DNA of 25,238 nucleotides from an uncultured Eubacteriales bacterium (GTDB lineage: Bacteria; Bacillota; Clostridia; Oscillospirales; CAG-382). Positions 21,518 through 25,238 of the stretch are shown one piece after another. The stretch spans positions 1-25,238 of the forward strand of contig URVJ01000027.1 of assembly GCA_900551295.1 (NCBI GenBank), given 5' to 3'. A model generated the notes under the pieces. The model worked only from the letters and a program-made list of their open reading frames with translations, ran no database searches and was not told the origin of the DNA. Both the position numbers and the translations under genes were made by a program. Numbering within the stretch: the stretch's first letter is position 1; the number at the start of each line of letters is the position of its first letter.

Positions 21518-22292
21518 TGTTCATAACCTCCTTAGTCAGATTTCTGTACGCATCGGCAACTCTGCCATTTTTGTCATAACTGTAAATGCTTTTGCCTACC
21601 GCCGAAGTTTCCGCCGCTTTTATCGAGAGCGGTATTTCCGTTTTGAAAACCTTAATGTGATTGCCGTATGTGTTTCGGATAAGCTGAGATATATCCCTTG
21701 CAAGGTTTGTCCGACCGTCAACCATTGTGAGAAGTATTCCGTTGATTTTAAGTGCAGGGTTTATCTGCCGTTTGACCTTTGCGACCGTGCCGAGCAGCTG
21801 CTCCAAGCCTTTTGCCGGGAGGAAGTGCGATTGCACAGGGATAATGACCTCATTTGCCGCCGTGAGTGCGTTTATTGTCAGCATACCGAGCGAGGGAGTG
21901 CAGTCTATCAGCACATAATCATAATTATCTTTAACGGTTGCAAGATAATCTTTCAGCACTCGTTCTCGGCTCATAATGTTTACAAGTGCTGTTTCCATAC
22001 CCGATAATTCTATGTTTGCCGGAATGAAGTCCACGCCCTCTTTGTGGTGAAATATGCCTTCATTTTCTGCAATAGGCTGTTCTCGGATAACCTTTTCCAT
22101 AAGGCTTGAAATTGTAACAGATAACTCATCGGGGTTTGGATAACCCAAACACTGCGTTAAGCTGCCCTGTGCGTCATAGTCGATTAAAAGCACCTTTTTG
22201 CCCTCGTTTGCAAGTCCGATACCTAAATTTACGGCAGTTGTTGTTTTGCCCGTTCCGCCTTTCTGATTTGATATTGCGATTATTTTACTCAT
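21477..22292 (-). CDS. parA: ParA-type partition ATPase
   Basis: 271 residues from the ATG at 22292 (AAAGG ahead; an in-frame start at 22310 is less likely). The deviant Walker A motif (ISNQKGGTGKTTTAVNL) is at residues about 8-24. Walker A' (VLLIDYDAQGSLTQ) and Walker B (YVLIDCTPSLGMLT) follow, so it is a Soj/MinD-type ATPase without an N-terminal HTH. It forms DNA-bound gradients that move ParB-parS complexes. Placement directly after the initiator gives the usual rep-par cassette, indicating that the module replicates or is stably maintained as a circle. Confidence 0.93.
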   Translation of the reverse strand: MSKIIAISNQKGGTGKTTTAVNLGIGLANEGKKVLLIDYDAQGSLTQCLGYPNPDELSVTISSLMEKVIREQPIAENEGIFHHKEGVDFIPANIELSGMETALVNIMSRERVLKDYLATVKDNYDYVLIDCTPSLGMLTINALTAANEVIIPVQSHFLPAKGLEQLLGTVAKVKRQINPALKINGILLTMVDGRTNLARDISQLIRNTYGNHIKVFKTEIPLSIKAAETSAVGKSIYSYDKNGRVADAYRNLTKEVMNNEQRTKHKSEIIR

Positions 22293-22479
22293 AAAAACCT
22301 TTCCTTTCATTTTCTAATTTTGTAATAATCTTTTCTCCGTCAAGCGGTGTTAAAGCACGAAACCACTCCGAGCGGAAAAACCGCTTAATTTCTGCTCTTG
22401 TCTGCGGCGAATATGTATGCCGAAAGTCTTTCACCGCTTGCAGAATTATGGCATTTGCCAGCAGTTTTATATTTTCCAC
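22285..22479 (-). CDS. Small conserved protein between rep and parA
   Basis: 64 residues, mostly helical (MENIKLLANAIILQAVKDFR, then AEIKRFFRSEWFRALTPLDG). It starts with GTG at 22479, supported by GGAGG 8 nt ahead, and its 3' end overlaps the extended parA start. Similar short ORFs occur between the initiator and parA in Firmicutes elements. Function is unknown; the location suggests a replication or copy-control accessory. Confidence 0.6.
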   Translation of the reverse strand: MENIKLLANAIILQAVKDFRHTYSPQTRAEIKRFFRSEWFRALTPLDGEKIITKLENERKGFYE

Positions 22480-22497
22480 ACATACCGCCTCCGTTTC

Positions 22498-23514
22498 TCA
22501 TATATTTGCCATATCGTGCTTTACTCTTGCCGAAAACCAATTATCCGCCGTTTCAAACGACCGATAAATCGTTGTAATTAAAAATGCCCGGATATTCCGG
22601 ACATCTGAAGTGTTGCTCCGCAGGGCGAAGTCTATATATTCAATATGCGACGAGTCGATTTTAAGAAATCTGCTCTTTACAACCTCGTGTGGATATTCCT
22701 GTTTGTTGATGCGGACAGTCGGCTCGTCGCTGCATACCACATCGACCATAATTGCCACAATTTCATCAAGCCACGCCTTACTGTACCTTTCCGAGATAAT
22801 GTCATAGTCAATGTTTTTCTTGATTAGCTTTTCATACTTTCGCCGATTTTCTATCCATCGTATCGCATCAATGCCTTTTGGTGCAGGCAAGGGAGGAGAG
22901 TTATTCTCATTTCCACGATTGATAGGATAGGATATGATTTCAGTATCGCTCGATTCAGTATTATTCTTTTCAGTATCGTTAAAATCAGTATAGTTATTAT
23001 TAGTATTATTTGAGTATGATTTCGGAACTTCTTGAATTTCGATTTTCATATCTCTTGAAGTATGATTTTCATACTTCTGCAAGTTTGAATTTAATACTTC
23101 TTGATTTTCGATATTCATACTTTCGGTATTTTGATTTTCATACCGCTTTTCTTTAGGATTATGTATAAAGTTTTTCACATAAATTATGTTTGGTCTGCCA
23201 AGCCCCTGTCGTTTGCGTTCAATAAGTCCGATACCGTTTTCAAGCTCGTCCAAAAGCTTTAATGCTTTTTGCTTTGCACAACCGAAATCACATAAAATAT
23301 CATCAATAGTGTAGATGATATATACTCGGTTTTCTTCATCAAACCAACAATTCTTTACCGACAGGCTCATACGGTCAAGCATAAAGCTATACAGTACCTT
23401 TGCTTCAACAGAAATTCCGGAAAGCGTTTCATCGGTAAATAGGATTTTTGGAATACGGTAAAACGAAAACTGCTCCGCTTGACTCCCGTAAAAATATTCA
23501 AATTGTATCGACAT
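22498..23514 (-). CDS. repA: Replication initiator, RepA_N-type N-terminus with DUF6017-like C-terminus
   Basis: 338 residues. The N-terminal ~130 residues (FSFYRIPKILFTDETLSGIS ... KVLYSFMLDRMSLSVKNCWF ... GCAKQKALKLLDELE) match the RepA_N winged-helix initiators of low-GC Gram-positive plasmids. A low-complexity Asn/Glu/Thr-rich linker (about 130-195) is encoded by repeated DNA. The C-terminal ~115 residues (IDYDIISERY ... DEIVAIMVDVVCS ... VVKSRFLKIDSSHIEYIDFA) match the DUF6017-type domain also present in the right-hand initiator. AAGGAGG lies about 8 nt before the ATG. In RepA_N plasmids the replication origin lies within the central rep coding sequence, which fits the iterons seen here. 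A terminator-like hairpin in the leader may control expression. Confidence 0.87.
   Translation of the reverse strand: MSIQFEYFYGSQAEQFSFYRIPKILFTDETLSGISVEAKVLYSFMLDRMSLSVKNCWFDEENRVYIIYTIDDILCDFGCAKQKALKLLDELENGIGLIERKRQGLGRPNIIYVKNFIHNPKEKRYENQNTESMNIENQEVLNSNLQKYENHTSRDMKIEIQEVPKSYSNNTNNNYTDFNDTEKNNTESSDTEIISYPINRGNENNSPPLPAPKGIDAIRWIENRRKYEKLIKKNIDYDIISERYSKAWLDEIVAIMVDVVCSDEPTVRINKQEYPHEVVKSRFLKIDSSHIEYIDFALRSNTSDVRNIRAFLITTIYRSFETADNWFSARVKHDMANI
22941..23006. repeat. 15-bp-period iterons inside repA
   Basis: CAGTAT starts at 22941, 22956, 22971 and 22986, and TAGTAT at 23001: five copies at an exact 15-bp spacing, some followed by CG. The period equals five codons (protein repeats like DTEKN and NTESS), but the conserved bases are the same in each copy. 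The location between the two protein domains is where RepA_N replicons carry their origin. Confidence 0.65.
23027..23143. repeat. Second repeat cluster and palindrome inside repA (candidate origin)
   Basis: GATTTTCATA occurs at 23041, 23064 and 23133, with a split version at 23103-23120. A 24-bp imperfect direct repeat starts with ACTTCTTGA at 23027 and again at 23095. A perfect 9-bp dyad, GAAGTATGA-TTT-TCATACTTC, lies at 23057-23077. Together with the 15-bp iterons this AT-rich stretch looks like an initiator-binding region. Confidence 0.55.
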
Positions 23515-23544
23515 TGTTGTGCCTCCTTTCCGTGTGTGATTGCA

Positions 23545-23576
23545 TAAAAAAGAAGCTTTGCAAGCAAAGCCCCTTC
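23545..23576 (-). terminator. Terminator-like hairpin in the repA leader
   Basis: On the minus strand, GGGCTTTG and CAAAGCTT flank a CTTG loop; the 6-bp core is extended by G-U and A-T pairs to about 12 bp. TTTTTT follows at once (23551-23546). The repA start is only 31 nt further on, with its SD between. It may end a transcript entering from the right, or act as an attenuator setting initiator levels. Nothing else gene-like was seen in 23515-23623 apart from the plus-strand promoter candidate at 23587-23615. Confidence 0.6.
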
Positions 23577-23586
23577 AAAAGTTTTT

Positions 23587-23615
23587 TTGAATAAATAGCC
23601 GCCATTTTCTATACT
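23587..23615 (+). promoter_or_regulatory. Possible promoter at the element/cotJC junction
   Basis: TTGAAT (23587-23592) and TATACT (23610-23615) are 17 nt apart on the plus strand, pointing into the cotJC fragment and the right-hand initiator gene. If active, it would transcribe the second element from a sequence contributed by the first. AT-rich context makes a chance match possible. Confidence 0.35.
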
Positions 23616-23623
23616 CAAACATT

Positions 23624-23955
23624 TGCAGTACGGCGGTCCCGACGGAGAGTTAAGCGCGTCAATGCGTTATCTTTCCCAGAGATACAGCATGCCCTACGGC
23701 GATGTTTCGGGTCTGCTTACTGACATAGGCACCGAGGAACTTGCCCACATGGAACTTGTAAGCTCGATGATGCGACAGCTTACAAGAAGCCTTACAGACG
23801 AACAGATTGAAAACAGCGGATTTTATCCCTACTACGTCGATCACGGACCCGGAATATGGCCGCAGTCATCTGGAGGCGTGCCTTTCTCTGCCGTTGCGTT
23901 CCAGTCAAAGGGCGACGCTATAACCGATCTTACCGAAGATCTGGCAGCAGATAGT
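23624..23955 (+). pseudogene. cotJC: cotJC spore coat protein fragment, missing both ends
   Basis: The frame beginning QYGGPDGELSASMRYLSQRY and running through DIGTEELAHMELVSSMMRQL, YYVDHGPGIWPQSSGGVPFS and SKGDAITDLTEDLAAD is unmistakable CotJC, the manganese-catalase-like spore coat protein of Bacillus and Clostridia. Its usual ~30-residue N-terminal part and the C-terminal part with the final metal-binding helices are absent. Homology starts abruptly at about 23624 and stops at about 23955, after which the frame runs through unrelated sequence to 24045. No start codon or ribosome site is evident. It is therefore a gene fragment caught between the left module and the right element, and evidence for a spore-forming host. 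Confidence 0.85.
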
Positions 23956-24051
23956 ACGACCACCAAAGAACAACCTGTGAAAACGAAGTGCCGAAAACCC
24001 TTGATTTTATTGGATTTTTCCGCTTTTTCTATTGCAAAGGAGTGATACACA

Positions 24052-24942
24052 ATGGCAGTTTTTCGGGTGGAGCGAACGGCGGGTTACACCGTTATGAGCA
24101 ATCACCACCTACGAAACAAGGATTTATCCTTAAAGGCGAAAGGGCTGCTGTCGCAAATGCTTTCTCTGCCCGAAGATTGGGATTTTACCATTGCGGGACT
24201 GTCTTATATCAACCGGGAAAAGATTGACGCTATCCGCGAAGCGATACATGAGCCTGAAAAGGCGGGGTATGTCATCCGGACAAGAGAGCGCGACGACAAA
24301 GGACGTCTGCGCGGAGCCGACTATATAATCTATGAGCAACCGCAACAGCCTGCATCGGATTTGCCTGTGTTGGATAATCCAATGTTGGAGAACCCTACGT
24401 TGGAAAATCCAACACAATTAAATAAAGATATATCAAAAACCGACTTATCAAAAAAGATAAATCAATTACGGATTTATCAAATACCGATCCTTTCCTCAAA
24501 GCCCTTTCCTTTCGATGGGAATGCGGCAGAGCCGACGGAACGAAATGGAAAAGAAGCGGCAACCGAAAGCGCGGTAGAAATTTATCGGGAGATCATCAAG
24601 GACAATATCGACTATGACGTTCTCAAACAAAGCAACCGCCTTGACGGTGATCGGGTTGATGAGATTGTAGACCTCATTCCTGAAACGGTCTGCACCGCAA
24701 GAAAGACGCTGCGCATAGCCGGCGATGACTACCATACCGAGCTTGTCAAATCGAAGTTTTTGAATCTTGACCATTCGCACATTGAATTCGTTTTAAGCTG
24801 CATGAAGCAGAACACAAGCAAAATCCGCAACATCAAGCAATATCTGCGGGTGGTTCTGTTCAACGCACCGTCCACCATTGATAACTATTATACCGCACTT
24901 GTCGCTCACGATATGGCGGCGGGCTGTTTCAAAAAAGATTGA
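24052..24942 (+). CDS. Second initiator-like protein with HTH N-terminus and DUF6017-like C-terminus
   Basis: 296 residues. The N-terminal winged-helix domain (FRVERTAGYTVMSNHHLRNK ... AKGLLSQMLSLPEDWDFTIA ... GRLRGADYIIYEQPQ) is the form found at the head of many Firmicutes integrative conjugative elements. A linker (about 105-175) carries NPxLENP-type repeats encoded by 15-bp DNA repeats. The C-terminal ~110 residues (EIIKDNIDYDVLKQ ... VDEIVDLIPETVCTARKTLR ... NLDHSHIEFVLSCMKQNTSK) match the DUF6017-type domain and resemble the C-terminus of the left repA. AAAGGAG at 24036-24042 supports the ATG at 24052. It is likely a replication initiator for the circular form of the right-hand element. 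It reads divergently from the left module. Confidence 0.8.
   Translation: MAVFRVERTAGYTVMSNHHLRNKDLSLKAKGLLSQMLSLPEDWDFTIAGLSYINREKIDAIREAIHEPEKAGYVIRTRERDDKGRLRGADYIIYEQPQQPASDLPVLDNPMLENPTLENPTQLNKDISKTDLSKKINQLRIYQIPILSSKPFPFDGNAAEPTERNGKEAATESAVEIYREIIKDNIDYDVLKQSNRLDGDRVDEIVDLIPETVCTARKTLRIAGDDYHTELVKSKFLNLDHSHIEFVLSCMKQNTSKIRNIKQYLRVVLFNAPSTIDNYYTALVAHDMAAGCFKKD
24370..24412. repeat. Three 15-bp-spaced dyads inside the second initiator gene
   Basis: TTGGATAATCCAA (24370), TTGGAGAACCCTA (24385) and TTGGAAAATCCAA (24400) start exactly 15 bp apart. The first and third are perfect dyads, TTGGA-N3-TCCAA; the middle one is imperfect. Downstream TTATCAAAAA-like copies (about 24430-24480) add to the cluster. 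The position matches the repeat cluster in the left repA gene: the linker between the two protein domains. Confidence 0.6.
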
Positions 24943-25022
24943 CAAGGGGGGCTAACCGCATGACCGCGCGATTTTCGGAAATACCGCCTTAAATCATTTT
25001 ACTACACGAAAGGAGGAACGCA
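24943..25022 (+). other. Short spacer with a 10-codon ORF
   Basis: After the initiator stop, AAGGGGGG precedes an ATG at 24960 that opens a 10-codon frame (MTARFSEIPP, stop at 24990-24992). It may be a leader peptide or a truncated gene start. AAAGGAGG (25010-25017) then precedes the pcfB remnant. Nothing else was seen. Confidence 0.4.
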
Positions 25023-25073
25023 ATGCAAGACCAGGTAAACGAAAAAGTGGTTGCTGTATCGGTCAGAACCTGA
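25023..25073 (+). pseudogene. pcfB: pcfB remnant (first 16 codons)
   Basis: With a perfect ribosome site in front, the ATG at 25023 opens MQDQVNEKVVAVSVRT and then stops. The MQxxVNEK start is typical of PcfB/DUF3801 proteins of Firmicutes conjugative elements, which are normally 150-230 residues. The frame is cut where virD4-like sequence begins, indicating a deletion with one end in pcfB and the other in virD4. Identification rests on 16 residues and on context. Confidence 0.5.
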
Positions 25074-25195
25074 TAGATTTGACGGTTTCCGTATTCGGTA
25101 CGGGGCTGATTGTCCTTGTGATGTATGTGCGCGGGCTTGAAGCACGGAAATACCGCAAAGGAAAAGAATACGGCTCGGCACGTTGGAGTGCATAA
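25073..25195 (+). pseudogene. virD4: virD4 (coupling protein) remnant
   Basis: The frame starting at 25073 reads IDLTVSVFGTGLIVLVMYVR, then GLEARKYRKGKEYGSARW, then Ser-Ala and a stop. This is the end of the N-terminal membrane segment plus the highly conserved KYRKGxEYGSARW segment of VirD4/TraG-type coupling ATPases, which lies just before the ATPase domain. The beginning and the whole ATPase part are missing, and similarity stops abruptly after ARW. It is debris left by at least two deletions or a recombination event. Confidence 0.7.
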
Positions 25196-25238
25196 TTTTA
25201 AGTGTAAATGACACATACATGGACGCACAGGAGGTTAT
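25196..25238 (+). other. Tail of window with a ribosome binding site
   Basis: After the virD4 debris, AGGAGGTTAT (25229-25238) is a strong ribosome site, suggesting that a gene starts just past the window edge. The bases before it (25197-25228) have no recognised homology. Confidence 0.4.

Noticed and set aside
23367..23618. 83-codon minus-strand frame reading through the repA leader into repA
   Set aside because: It starts with TTG without an SD, crosses the terminator-like hairpin and then reads repA in another frame. A short leader peptide is conceivable, but the full frame is not credible as a gene.
24989..25228. Minus-strand frames opposite the virD4 remnant
   Set aside because: The plus strand has clear VirD4 and PcfB similarity here. 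The minus frames have no ribosome site or family features.

Overview
The window looks like accessory DNA from a spore-forming, Gram-positive Clostridia-class bacterium (gut Firmicutes type). The evidence is strong AGGAGG-type ribosome binding sites, a PcfB/MobC/relaxase conjugation set, a RepA_N-type initiator, an SLH-anchored surface protein and a fragment of the spore coat gene cotJC. No rRNA, tRNA, CRISPR array or insertion sequence was seen.

Bases 199-23514 read almost entirely on the minus strand and form one plasmid-like mobilizable module. From its right end leftward the order is: replication initiator (22498-23514), small conserved ORF, ParA, ParB, a small DUF3789-like membrane peptide, several small accessory ORFs, two polyvalent-protein-associated accessory genes (18171-19801), a separately promoted hypothetical gene (17732-18106), a Cys-rich mini-protein, an enormous ArdC/MutS-like/N6-methylase/SNF2-helicase protein (9303-17459), a DUF3848 protein, a hypothetical gene, an XRE regulator, a probable oriT, MobC, the relaxase, PcfB, and a 1784-residue SLH surface protein. 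Replication and partition sit at one end, DNA processing for transfer at the other, and host-takeover or antirestriction functions between them. PcfB would normally hand the relaxosome to a VirD4 coupling protein, but no VirD4 or type IV secretion gene is present in this module within the window.

At 23515-23625 the module ends, and about 330 bp of a cotJC spore coat gene follows on the plus strand, truncated at both ends. A second, divergent element then begins: a different initiator that shares the C-terminal DUF6017-like domain of the left one (24052-24942), followed by debris of pcfB and virD4 (25023-25195). At the far left edge (1-91, minus) the first 30 codons of a peptidase-E-like gene follow their own promoter.

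The most notable points are: (i) a complete TnpV-family gene written in another reading frame of the same strand inside the disordered linker of the giant helicase gene; (ii) iteron-like arrays with an exact 15-bp period inside the coding sequence of both initiators; (iii) a MutS domain-I-like segment, with the mismatch-reading F-x-E motif, inside the helicase polypeptide; (iv) four terminator-like hairpins that each sit about 30-45 nt before a start codon; and (v) a cotJC scar between two elements.
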